Below, piece by piece: positions 35,432-46,643 of a stretch of DNA of 64,000 nt. Every line of letters starts with the position of its first letter. Positions within the stretch are counted from its first letter, which is position 1. The stretch is from positions 117,189 through 181,188 of the forward strand of contig NMRA01000721.1 in assembly GCA_002633005.1 (NCBI GenBank), written 5' to 3'. A program made the translations under genes and the position numbers. The notes beneath the pieces are model-generated. The model had not been told where the DNA came from, did no database searches, and saw only the letters and a program-made list of their open reading frames with translations. Origin of the DNA: Phoronis australis (taxonomy: Eukaryota; Phoronida; Phoronidae).

Positions 35432-37852
35432 CTGAAAACAAAAAAGCAAAAAGATATGGTTTGTATATTAAACAGCATATATGCACTATAATGAGGAGGT
35501 CAGATTTACAAACAGCTCATGAGGTGATATGAACATTCCGGGAAGGCCAGGGTGGCCGTTGGTTCTTGATAATGCCGACCTTATGAACTACTGTCCTAAA
35601 ATTGTGACTCATGTTGATATCTGCATGGAGGAGCCCAAGAGAATAACTAATTGAAACATGTTAGTCTTCTTCCTCCTAGCATTCTCAGTTCTTACACTGC
35701 AAACCAACTTCATATTACTCCACGTGCATCATGTATCTTTACAATACATTGTATAAGGTCCAGACTTCTCGGTCAAACAAGTAGTGTATTACAATAGGAG
35801 TCTTCACTCCACCGTCTTGCAATTCTCCGCAATGGTTATCGGTCCAAAAACTAGCGCCCCAAGCGGGCAATAAGTAACACCAATTTAGTGGCGGAGTCCG
35901 CACCATGTAAACACTGATAAATTCATACATGTAAAATGGAGTTTCACGAACAATAAAATTACCGTGTGGTTGTAAATGGGTAAAACACGTAAACTCATAT
36001 CCACTTATAATCGCATGAGAAATATTAAAATGTATTTGCTTTCATTTTCTTGAAGCTCCCTTGAAAAGCCATGCGTGAGTGTGTTTAATTTTGTGAGTTC
36101 TTTATAACATTCCATACCTTCCCGGACTACACAATTTTAGTGATTGGTCATGGGGGTTCGGGGGGTAGCTACCTTCAAGTGCCAGTAAGAGGGTACAATG
36201 GAGGAGTGCAAACCAGGTAAAAACCAATGTGGTAGGAAACATTGCCACAAATTTTGATTGCTTCCCCGATCATTGACAACATGCGCTCAGGTGATGAAAA
36301 GACTTTGCCACCGGTTTGTGCAAAACTCCAAGACTTTTGCTCCCGTCAAAAACATCATGGTTTTGTTTCATGTTTGAGTTTTTAATCAGGAAAATTACAT
36401 TTGATACGTCCATGGACAACACAATTTCAATAATTCCTGTTGGGGATTCAGGACGCAGTTGCTCCCAGGATATATGGGAGGAGTGCAAAACAGATAAAAC
36501 CCAATCGGTGTGTCACAAGGTGTTGAACACCTTCTATCCTCACACAGTTTGGTTGCTATACCACTATGACCATTGGCAACATGTGTTGAAGGGGTGATTA
36601 GGCTTCAGTTGGCTCTCGTTTGTGCATGCCCGGCCCTCATGTGGTTATGTCAGCACCATCGTGGCTAATTCCAACTTTTCAAGTCATAGTACCCCCCCTC
36701 TCTCTGGTGGTTTCCTCTGTACCCAATAGTTTCAAATAAGTTCCCTATTCATTGCACCAGGCTACTAGCAATGAAGACAATTGTTTTGGGAAGTGGGTGT
36801 TACACAAGTAAGAAGACGAAAGCAAGGCAGTCCATCACTACAACAACATTGTAATCCATTCTGATGAACTCTTGCATATAATTTTAGAACACTCCATTAT
36901 TTCTTAGTTACACGCCAGTACAGGCTAAACTACCCATTCTCCCACTATAATCACAAGTACTTACAAAATCAGTTGCTAAGCTTTAAAGTGGCTCACAACT
37001 TTCAAATTGCATTAACATTAAATGTTTCATCACTCACAACCAGTCAAAATTGAGAATGAGCTGACAAAATATTTTAAGAGGTACTGAACAGCAATCAAAT
37101 TGTTCACTGCCCACCCAACGTCATACAGAACTGAACTAAAGACAGTAAATATTTCAGGTAAGTTACTGTAACAGCCTAACAGAGAGATCATACCTGTTAC
37201 TTAGCAACAACTCAGGTTTGTATTGATCACCGTCTTCAAAAACGTACAAAATAGTCAGCACATACATGTACATGTACACCGATAAAACAAGAAAATCTGA
37301 ACAACGTCCCCACTCCCTATACGGTGACTCGTAAACAACAGCTCTTTTCGCCAAAGAAATGCCTAAATGACACTAATTTACTCACAGAAGATTTTGTTAT
37401 CAAGCAGCAAACTGGTTCTGAATCCTAAACTCAACAAACGTGGGATAAACCAACCTAACCAGTTCTGAGAACAGTGTAGAAAAGACAAGAGCATAGATGA
37501 TGTATTTAGTCCTCAATCCATACCACAGTACAAAAATAACCCAAACGCTCCTTAATGCCTGTAAAAATACAAAAACTTACAGTTAACTCCTTCAGCGGCA
37601 AGACTCCACGTCTAAATTAACAAAGTGGGGACGTTTTTCTCTAGAAATTTTAATTTTGATATAAAATTATGCTTTAGCTTTTTCAAATAATTTAGCTTGG
37701 TTTGATCAAAATTTCAGCTATGCTTCCAGGCTTTGAAAGACAAACCTTATGAAATTGAAAAACATGTTTTGACCAAGTGACATTTTCACACTTGATGTAC
37801 GGCACTCCTTGGTCAAACTCACAATCACTGGATACGTGACAGGTAAATTAGA
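35432..37852. other. sequence upstream of ankyrin exon, no gene recognised
   Basis: A loose repeat of gaggagtgcaaa-cag-taaaa words occurs at about 36200 and 36478, with weak similarity for about 100 bases after each. A splice-like fragment at 37581-37600 is too short to call. Confidence 0.35.
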
Positions 37853-38275
37853 TACCGGAATCTACGTAGATAAGCCCACCCGTTTAAACTCCCATGTGCG
37901 TTTATTTGGAAAATTATGCAAATAAACAGCAATGGGCGTTTATTTGGAGTTACAACTTTTGGTGTCAAGTTTCCAGATAGCCGGGCGTTTATTCGGGAAA
38001 TTTCCCATGAAAAGCTCTATAAGAGTAAACGTTTTGTCAAAAATCAGTTTTGTAGAGCATTTGTCTAATACAAAACTGCTGACGAACTTTGCATTTATTA
38101 ACACAAATTTTAAAAATTCATTTGGATGCAACAAATTTCAGGAAACTCACATGTATGAATATCCATTTACACGCCCCCCCCATTCCGAATAAACGCCCAG
38201 GCGTTTATTTGGTCTTAGCAAAACTTCTGATTTTCAGAATACACGGCCATGGGCTTAGCTAAGGAAATGCCGGTA
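37853..38275. mobile_element. MITE with 26-bp inverted termini and TA target site
   Basis: The left end, taccggaatc...tagataagccca, is matched by the reverse complement of the right end (taccggcatttcc...agctaagccca), 18 to 20 of 26 positions agreeing. The ends begin TACCGG and fit a TA target as used by Tc1/mariner elements. The 423-bp body holds several copies of gcgtttatttgg and its complement, and no transposase. An open frame covering the interior is not evidence of a gene. Confidence 0.75.
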
Positions 38276-40995
38276 ATAGTCTTGTGCTCACGTTGTGGAT
38301 TTCCTTTCATTCATACATAGAATATGCCGTGACAGTGAAAGGTAATTTGACATTTTAAAAATCACCTGCTACAAACACCTTACATCAACGTGTTGTCTAG
38401 TACCATACTATAAATACGCAAACTCGGTTCTGGTATCATATCATGCTGCACATCACACCTTAAAAATTAAGAAAAACATAGATACCATCGGGTGTTGCTG
38501 AACATTTCTTCCGTGTAGTTTCAAAAATCACAATACATTACGCTTGGATGTAAAACACACTTGCTAATATATGTCATGTTAGTGGACGATGTGTTTGCTC
38601 TGAATAAGCATATTCAAGAAGACGAAGGTCACAGGCTAGACAACTTTAACCTATATTTTTTCGCCACAAAACTTTTGGTTTCCGTGCACAAAAGTGTCAC
38701 ATGACCATAGACAAAACTTTTGGATAATTGCAACAACTTGTGACATGGTTATAAAAAGACTACACCGAGACTTCTGCGGCATGAACTAAAGTAAATATTT
38801 AACAAATGACGAATTGTCATATTAGCTATAATGGTTCGTTTATTGACTACGAATAGACGTGAAATACACTTAATTATTGCGAAGTTGGGAAAGCATCTCG
38901 TGGCAATATATGACAAAGGATATCAATGTGCTAATACTCGTGTAAAGTTATAGCGAAAGAAGCAGTACTGAACGAGACATGGAAGATTTTTAAAGTGTAT
39001 TGAAATAATGTTATTTATAAATAGCTGTTCGCGCAAATTTCGCATTAAGTTACTTGTTTAACAGGGTGCAATGACTCGCATGCACTGAACAGCGGTCCAC
39101 ACATACCGGGCAACACGGTCTAAATAAACAAGAAATCAATAAGTCTTCATCAAAATAACGTTGTTATGAGTGATAGCGCTTCTGTCCAAGAATATCACAA
39201 CAGGTTTGCCTACATGTACAAAGGAAAAGGCGAAAATGTCGTTATCCATACCACGAACCCTTGGAGAAGGTCGGTGTGTATAACGTCTGAACAACTGCTC
39301 CAGTGCTAGTCATTTTACAAACACCTTTACTAATAATCGCATATCCTAGTTGTCCTCTACAATTTTTCACGATTCCCTCCTCAAAGCAAACTATAAAAAG
39401 CCTCAAGGTTTGTTTAAAGTCTAGTGTCAAGGTCTAGTGTAAGGGAAGGAAGTGTGACAAATGAATGAACTCTATTAAGGCAGAAGAATATGAACAGTAA
39501 CTTTCCAAAACATATAAGGTCGTCCAGTACAGTGTATCAGAAAATCATTAATTCCCGAAAGATTGCTGCAATGACTTGTTTGGTTCAAGTCTATGCTACA
39601 AATGGTATTGGTCCACTTCATCTTCGGGTCTGAGAACAGTAAATGGTGTATCATTCCATATTGTTTCACGTCGGATAAATTAATGTTGTCATTAAATGTT
39701 GTTAATTAAGTTTCGATCTTTATCCCTGGCTCACGAGTTATTCGGGTGTATATAATTGTGGCATTGTAATTCAGTTTCCGCCAACTATATATTTAGAAAA
39801 ATATTCACCTATATCGTTGTGAACAACCCTGGCCCTCAGGTGAACTATCCTAGTTGTACACAAACGCTTAAGCATGTCATCGCTATTTTGGTAAATCTTG
39901 TCTTCAAAAAATATGTAACTGTAAACTGCGACGACAGTTTTATGCAATTTCAGTGTAAACATGTGATGTACCTAAAAATATAACATGTGTCAGAATACTG
40001 CTGGCGACACATCGGACTCTGTATCAGTTACCCACGTTTCGTTTGTGTCAGTTTATGTCTCTATCTACCCAACTTTGCAAAGATTTAAGTCAACGTTACG
40101 AGCAAACTTGTCGTAGCCGTGGACATAAAGGGTTACTTTGAACTCGATCAATTTGTGTGACTTGTCGCTGAAGATATTTCAGATAGCGAGTTGTACCAGT
40201 CGGCGTTATTTGTCGGTAGGACATTCGTCTTGCCCGTTTATGCCGTTTTCATTATCAAACGATGATTTGTATTTTAGTTTCTTAAATATTACCGATAAGG
40301 TATTTTTCCATAATTACATAATTCCTAATTGATTCCCCGCATGTCGAATGGGACACTTATCAGGTTATTGCTACCGTTGTTTTGTGGTCATTGTAACATG
40401 TTTTGCTAAATTTTACAACAAATACATGGTTGCCTGAACCAAACGCTGCCATATAACTGAAACGTCATCGAACTAATGTTTCAGAGCTTTTGCTATCAGA
40501 AAATATACTATTCACCGAATTAAAATTATTTAGAATGTTTAGTGAAGAATTAGTCTGTCATTAATTTGACGCAATTTCGACCCACTAACACTTTGTAGCT
40601 ATTTAATTTTTCAGAATGTTGTATCCACGGGGCGCGATTTACCAATTACGAATTTTAACATTATATAAGTATGCTTCTGGACTAATAGGTTTGGTCTGCG
40701 AACGGTTGCACTCATTTTATGCTCCCCAGTTAATGTCAAGGACTAAGATTAACCATGTCCAATAACATCTTTCTTGGTAACTCACAGCGCTACCGAAAAT
40801 TGAACTCGCCATGTATATGTTTTTTCGATTTGACAATTTTGAAATTATTGCATTGAGTCCACAAGGCAAAAAACGACATTCTAAACACACAAACTTTGTT
40901 ACTGCTAGGAACCAAGTAAAATGTTTGCTATGAAAGCGGGATCAACGGAAAATTACTGGCGACAAACGTGTGATATGAGTGTGCATTAAGCGGGG
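38276..40995. other. non-coding sequence, nothing recognised
   Basis: About 2.7 kb of AT-rich DNA between the MITE and the LTR. No exon, RNA gene or repeat was recognised. Confidence 0.35.
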
Positions 40996-41399
40996 TGTCA
41001 CGTTTTTCCCAGTGTGTGGGTGGGTGCATATTGTCAAAGGCGACCGGTGGTAATAGCTTTTGGTGAGACAATAGACTGAAGACTGGTTCGATTTAATCCT
41101 TTATTAAGCTCGACCGTACCTTAACAAGCCTACTGGAACAAAAAACCTGACGTAAAGTCTGTTCTATGCTCCAGCCAGGGCAGCGAAGTCTCGATTTGCG
41201 ATGGAATTCCGAGACACGTTCAGCAACTGTTTCACTCGTTGATTCAATAACATGATGTCTCTATACCTGGCTCTCTGTTGTCTATCGCTGTAACTTCTGC
41301 TTCTCTTCAGTGCAACTCAACTCTAATCCTCTCAACTGTTTAGTTGTTACTCTTGAACTGCTTTTATGCTTATCTGACCAATGCACACCCGTGCCTGGG

Positions 41400-41407
41400 T
41401 ATTTATA
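41400..41407 (-). promoter_or_regulatory. TATA box of the LTR promoter
   Basis: The minus strand reads TATAAATA within gtctataaataccc, about 300 bases before the AATAAA of the same LTR. It is a strong match and correctly placed for U3. Confidence 0.7.
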
Positions 41408-41499
41408 GACTAATGCATTGCTCTAGAAATTTACACCATTTCAAGCACGTTCTAAAAATGTCCGGAATCTACCCTAATATTCTACAAACATATACTAGT

Positions 41500-41546
41500 T
41501 TCTAGAATATTTCAGTCTGCATTAATCAGAGTATTCTAGAAAGTTC
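41500..41546 (-). promoter_or_regulatory. heat-shock-element-like sites in U3
   Basis: At 41534-41546, ttctagaaagttc is a perfect three-unit TTCnnGAAnnTTC site. At 41500-41513, ttctagaatatttc has two perfect units and a shifted third. Both lie about 90-145 bases upstream of the TATA box in element sense, the usual place for heat-shock factor binding. A weaker ctctagaaattt is at 41421-41432. Confidence 0.5.
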
Positions 41547-41737
41547 CACACTATACTGTAGTAAACATATTACATCAACACTGTACTGGCCTCAGTCTTC
41601 TTGAAATTCCCATACTATTCGGTAGTAAACAAACTACATCGTCACTGTACTTAACTCAGGGGTTATGCCAATCAAACAGAACAACAAAACAAAACAAAAC
41701 AATACAACTAAAAACAGTATCGGTCTTTATTCTGACA

Positions 41738-41750
41738 ACTCACCCCTTTC
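41738..41750 (-). promoter_or_regulatory. polypurine tract of the LTR retrotransposon
   Basis: In element sense gaaagggGtgag-type purines sit immediately before the LTR start TGTCA. This is the primer site for plus-strand DNA synthesis in LTR elements and confirms the LTR border. Confidence 0.75.
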
Positions 41751-41795
41751 AAAGAGAAAATTACTCTACAATTTTATATCACAAAATCATCTGGC

Positions 41796-41836
41796 ATATG
41801 TATATATATATATATATATATGTATATGTATATATA
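41796..41836. repeat. TA microsatellite
   Basis: About 40 bases of alternating T and A (tatatata with two tg interruptions) between the pol stop codon and the purine tract. Confidence 0.95.
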
Positions 41837-41963
41837 ACCTTTTGCCTCTGTATCCGTCTCTAACGTGCTACTTGACATGCAGGCTCTGCTGGTCGACTTA
41901 AGGAGTCCGCACAGAAAGTTTTGAACAGCGCACACTCTTTCTCTTCTGCGAAGTAATGGCTGT

Positions 41964-42223
41964 TCACTCTAAGCTTTCGCGCTCGTGGTACGCCTTCAAC
42001 AGATTGGCGATTTTATTATTGCCGTTCAGATTGATTCTGTAGTCCATTAGGTTCACTCTTTCTTCAACTTTGTAAGGCCCCTTCCACTGCAGAGTATGTC
42101 TGTTGTGGTCTGTGGGAAGTAATACCAAAACTCTTGCTCTGCCTCAATCTTCGGTAGCGCCACTGCTTCCGGGTTTCTGGTAGCGAAATCTACTACTGCG
42201 AGGATGTATTTGCTTCCCTTTTC
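41964..42223 (-). pseudogene. Ty3/Gypsy pol remnant: integrase core piece and C-terminal end
   Basis: Next to the gap the minus strand reads EKGSKYILAVVDFATRNPEA and VALPKIEAE, the beta-strand region of Gypsy integrase cores. At about 42138 the match jumps, with a change of frame, to the extreme pol C-terminus: RVLVLLPTDHN, LQWKGPYKVEE, MDYRINLNGN, ending ESLE and a TGA at 41964-41966. About 200 or more residues usually found between these parts, including catalytic residues, are missing, so the copy is internally deleted and inactive. Upstream pol and gag are in the gap or absent. The element lies about 6 kb upstream of the ankyrin exon at 35.4 kb and in the same orientation. Confidence 0.85.
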
Positions 42224-42776
42224 NNNNNNNNNNNNNNNNNNNNNNNNNNNNNNNNNNNNNNNNNNNNNNNNNNNNNNNNNNNNNNNNNNNNNNNNNNNNN
42301 NNNNNNNNNNNNNNNNNNNNNNNNNNNNNNNNNNNNNNNNNNNNNNNNNNNNNNNNNNNNNNNNNNNNNNNNNNNNNNNNNNNNNNNNNNNNNNNNNNNN
42401 NNNNNNNNNNNNNNNNNNNNNNNNNNNNNNNNNNNNNNNNNNNNNNNNNNNNNNNNNNNNNNNNNNNNNNNNNNNNNNNNNNNNNNNNNNNNNNNNNNNN
42501 NNNNNNNNNNNNNNNNNNNNNNNNNNNNNNNNNNNNNNNNNNNNNNNNNNNNNNNNNNNNNNNNNNNNNNNNNNNNNNNNNNNNNNNNNNNNNNNNNNNN
42601 NNNNNNNNNNNNNNNNNNNNNNNNNNNNNNNNNNNNNNNNNNNNNNNNNNNNNNNNNNNNNNNNNNNNNNNNNNNNNNNNNNNNNNNNNNNNNNNNNNNN
42701 NNNNNNNNNNNNNNNNNNNNNNNNNNNNNNNNNNNNNNNNNNNNNNNNNNNNNNNNNNNNNNNNNNNNNNNNNNNN
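42224..42776. other. assembly gap (553 N)
   Basis: The gap falls inside the Gypsy element, hiding the rest of pol, gag and the 5' LTR if they exist. Sequence on the far side (42777 onward) does not resemble the LTR. Confidence 0.99.
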
Positions 42777-43990
42777 TTTTTTCTCTCAAGATCTTTGTCA
42801 GCTTTTGAGGAATTAGTATGCTAACATATGAGTGCGTTGCTTCTTTTATGCAAACATATATACATGCTAAAAGGTGTTGCAAAACATGTAATAATGATAT
42901 TGAATTTAGACGCTAAAGATCAGTCTTGGTTCAAAGCTGTGTACTTAATACATTGATGATAGTCTTCATGCACATATAGCTAGCTGACAGGGTGTAGGTT
43001 CAAGCTGACCGGTATGTTGGAAGTAAATCATGGCTTTGCTGACCAATGGCTAGACTCGTAATCGTAATTTTACTCATTCAGTTAGCATAAGCTTCCAATT
43101 GACCTGACGCCAGAAAATGAATGACAGGTGTGTTTGACCAATCGGAATGATGCATTCTGGACATTCCTCCAGACTGCAGTTCAAGTCGCCATCTTATCAA
43201 CCAAACATTAGCGGCTGTAGGACATAACACGTTCAACTACAATGTGCATTTTAAATGGCCAAGAGATGTTGTTGTTGTAGTTATACCGACAGAGATGAAA
43301 GTCCTGTCAATTTTTGGCCTTTTCCAAAGCCTAAAAGTGATGTTGTAATGAGCAAATGGTGGATTACTTAAATCTATACTGACTGTGAGTGTTGTTATAG
43401 GCTTATTCATACATGTATTCCTTCGTAACTCCTCAGTCTCGGCCCTGTCGACTGGCTCGTGACTGTTATTTTCTCGACAAAGATTACCATTAAATGCCAA
43501 AGCGAAGGATTGAAAACATTATTCTGAGCATCGGAAAAATGCACAAAAATTACCAAAATACCGACCATTTTGGAGATACGCCGTGGCACTAAAGAAACGG
43601 CAAGCACGTACTGAGTAAATACTCAGTGCCCGTATTAGTGGTTGACGTGTACGTACATGTGTATAACTCAGAATAATACAGATTCATAGGCAAGATTCCG
43701 AGGTCCAGTCGGCAAGTATGTTTTGTTTAGTCTGTCGTCGGAGGTCACAGCCACTCTGAACACTCAAGTACTGACCGGGTTAGGCTGGTGTTGCTTCATC
43801 AAAATCACTACCTTTGGATTTTTAATTTGAATGGTCACAGTGGGAATCAGAATTTCGACTCGTTACGTCTGACTGTCTCGGCGCCGGCTCGACCATCGGC
43901 GATCACTGGACACGAAAATCTCGGCTAAACTGTTACAGATATCCCCTAATTATTTGAGTAAAACTCCCGTTTTGCTTTGAGGGAAAATTG
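42777..43990. other. non-coding sequence with doubtful small frames
   Basis: Two overlapping minus-strand frames (43237-43607) include a hydrophobic stretch MVGILVIFVHFSDAQ that resembles a signal peptide, but no downstream domain, donor site or family was recognised. Confidence 0.3.
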
Positions 43991-44347
43991 TTATTCGTTA
44001 AGGATTTTTACTATTAATTTTAACCGCATTCGTGCAGTTTTTGTCGACACTGCTGTCAACTCTATAAGGCTCGAAGGATTCGCGTTGACTTCTGAAACAA
44101 AAGCGGGCGGTTTACATGTCAGGTGTCCTCGACGTAAATGTCCACCCTGTTCCCGTTCGAACCTTTTCTGAAGGCTGTTGCCTTCTGTCTTTGTCATGGC
44201 GAGATTCACAGGGAAGATATTCTCCGCCAAAGAAAATAGCTGTTCGCGATCAAGCACCCACTCACCCGGCGACCCAATAAGTGACATATCGGTCTTAGGC
44301 CTACCGAAACAATTCTCGAACGTTTTTTTAGCAGTTGAGGCCAGCAA
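43991..44347 (-). CDS. unrecognised open frame of about 118 codons (doubtful)
   Basis: A minus-strand frame containing FENCFGRPKTDMSLIGSPGE and, further on, LAMTKTEGNSLQKRFEREQG, ending at a TAA at the low-coordinate end. Composition in the first two thirds looks protein-like and the region is more GC-rich than its surroundings. It opens with TTG, so it would need an upstream exon. A strong donor-like gGTGAGTgg interrupts it at the SPGE codons, which suggests that, if real, only the first part is coding. No family recognised. Shorter frames on the plus strand overlap it. Confidence 0.25.
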   Translation of the reverse strand: MLASTAKKTFENCFGRPKTDMSLIGSPGEWVLDREQLFSLAENIFPVNLAMTKTEGNSLQKRFEREQGGHLRRGHLTCKPPAFVSEVNANPSSLIELTAVSTKTARMRLKLIVKILNE

Positions 44348-46505
44348 GTGCCAAGCTAAACATTAAATCACGCGCTACTTGACTGCTTGGGTCAATTTCT
44401 TTGCATTCAATGCACACCTAGATCATTACATGGCATTTACTCTGGCAAATGAACTCTGATGCCAACAGACCCACGCTTACTCTCACACACACACGCATAC
44501 AAACTTCAAAACAAACGTCACGTGACAACATGAGTGTTCCTCCAGAGATTTTTCTCGTGTTGCGGGCTACAATCTAGCGCAGATTTGGAATCTTAGAGAC
44601 TCTATTTGGAAAACTTGAGGAGGATATCAGGTACTTTGATGAGTGGAAGCTGTATTCTTATTCAAGAATTCAAGCCCTATCGATGATTGCGCGACCGGCA
44701 GCTACGCATTTGTCGGCGAGATTTCGACCTGGGATTTCAGCACAATTTTCTGAGAAATGATCGTAATTTAACAACGGATTTTGATAGGAATGCGCCACAA
44801 TTTTGCAGAAAGTAAATAATAATATTCTGCACGCTTTATCTTAGCGCGTTAATGGATATAGTGTGCGTACGTTAAGAGAGTAGACCCAGAACTGGTGATT
44901 GTGCAGAGGCGTTAACCTCAAAATTTCTCATGTTGGCTTGGTTCTGGTCAAGCGCAAACAAGTTTTTTAACTACCATACGCCGTGGAGTATTTGTTACTG
45001 TTTCTTTCCAGGGAAATATTGTTGGGCAGTTTCCAATATACGTTTACTTTCCGCCCTCAAAATGAGCGTTGCATACTTTATTCTAGTCGGAAAGAATTCA
45101 CTAAGTTGGCCTTTGCTACTAGCTCTACCTATGTGTCTGACCAATGTTTAACTGAGTTCTTGATCCTTGGGAAACAGGTAGTAACTAAATTCTTTATCTC
45201 GCTAACTGGTATTATAGCAGCCAGGCACAAAACACTTATAACCTCCCTGTGGCCGGTTCTCCCACACGCTTGCCGACGTTCATGTACTTGTTTACCGGCT
45301 TAACCACAATGCAACATTCTGACCCATTTCCAATATGGCGGCGTTGCAACTCCGATATTGGCACTATAGAACTCTAGCACTGAAGTCCGAATTCTGATCT
45401 TGCGACTGCTGAGGTTGCTTTGTGCATGCATGAGAGTTGTTTGCATTTGTTTGTCCCTGTGGGTTTACTTGCTAAATAGTTTTTGGTTATCAAAAGTTTT
45501 CGCAACTCTACCATTTTTCAATCAAAGTGTCAAAATGCCGCAAAGAAGGTTAGTGCTAGCAACCCACAAGGAGGTGAACCGGCAACTCTATATAAATGAT
45601 TTCTTATGCCATTAGAGAAATAATGTCCCTCACAGTTTTTCTGGATTATACAGTCAAGTGTTATTTCAGAAATGTAATAATCTGTGTAATAGGTAATAGT
45701 TGGACCTTTACATTTACATTATCCAGTAAAAGATCACAACGCGGTGTCGTTTATGAAAGTTGAGATAAACTATACTTCAAGTATCAATCCAAAGTTTAAA
45801 GATGAAAGTTTTCTGATACTGATGGAAGAACATCTATCTCTAACTTTGAAATGTACCGTGGATAGGTCATCTCACTGGCTGCGATATAGGACTCTCTACA
45901 AAAGTTTAAAAATAAACTCTCAAAAATAAAGTATGTGATCTCAATACTATAAACATGACACACTTGAATGGTTCTTAATTTGCTAAAGAAAGTGGACCAG
46001 GTGAAAAAACACTATCTACATAAACAGGCAATTTCGTATTGAACACTTGTAATATAATTTTTACCTCACCATCCGACAACAAAAACGAACAACTGGACTG
46101 AAAAGCGGGACTTACGATAAGTAGCGTGCTATCTGGGTCAAAGTCAAAACGTAAGCGTAGACATTCTTTGCAATAAACAGATTTACAGACAGCTTTTTTA
46201 TACAACAAGACAATAAAATCCCTGACAGCGCTTTTTTGTTGTTGTTTTTATAGTTTAATGGAATATAGCGAGTGCCACAAACCATGTAACGTCCCGCCTT
46301 TTTTAGTCAAGCGAGAAAATATGGCGATATCAATTGGAGATTTGAAATCAGGCGTGATTTGATAACTAAAACCCTTGATCAGGCACACGGAAATTTCACA
46401 GTGCAAACACCCGGTACAAGTCTTGACGTCTTAAGCTCTAATAAAATAATAAAAGACGTAGGTCACCAGTCATAGATATCTTCACTAATTTACTTAACCC
46501 TCGCC
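44348..46505. other. non-coding sequence, nothing recognised
   Basis: Overlapping plus-strand frames at 44930-45303 and 45400-45615 have no start context, splice or domain support. Confidence 0.35.
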
Positions 46506-46643
46506 TTAGCTTTCCATAAGTGGTGGCCCTTGGGCTTCAATCTCAATCTCCAAGGCGCGGATCTTTTTAGTTAGAACACGATCACTCAACTTCTGTTTGT
46601 TTCCACCCCGAGGTTTTCCCACTCGTCCACCTATGACGGGACT
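46506..46643 (-). CDS. candidate terminal exon, basic plus helical tail
   Basis: Minus strand: acceptor cttatactgtgccag, then in phase 0 SPVIGGRVGKPRGGNKQKLS followed by DRVLTKKIRALEIEIEAQG and a short tail to TAA at 46506-46508; 45 residues. A Gly/Arg/Lys-rich segment followed by a heptad-like helix is unlikely by chance in this AT-rich DNA. A second, better acceptor lies upstream at 46751-46753 (actattgcag), but from it this frame is closed by a stop and a different Ser/Pro-rich frame is open for 39 codons. No family recognised. It could be the 3' exon of the DED-like transcript at 57-63 kb or of an unseen gene. Confidence 0.4.
   Translation of the reverse strand, partial: SPVIGGRVGKPRGGNKQKLSDRVLTKKIRALEIEIEAQGPPLMES

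Larger units (their letters stand above)
40996..41737 (-). mobile_element. Ty3/Gypsy-type LTR (3' LTR), minus orientation
   Basis: 742 bp bounded by perfect short inverted ends, tgtca at 40996 and tgaca at 41733-41737. In element sense it starts TGTCAGAATAAAG directly after a purine tract, has a TATA box, then AATAAA (41100-41105), and ends CGTGACA followed by CCCCG. Order and spacing are those of U3, R and U5. It lies directly downstream of a pol gene end on the same strand, so it is the 3' LTR. The U3 contains an imperfect 65-bp duplication (around 41554 and 41619). The 5' LTR is not visible and would be in or beyond the gap at 42224-42776. Confidence 0.85.

Noticed and set aside
37581-37614. 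Tiny exon between ttaatttag and GTAAGT
   Set aside because: 34 bp with a poor acceptor; too little to distinguish from chance.
43237-43607. Secreted-protein gene with signal-peptide-like start
   Set aside because: Only a hydrophobic stretch followed by two unrelated short frames; no donor or domain found.
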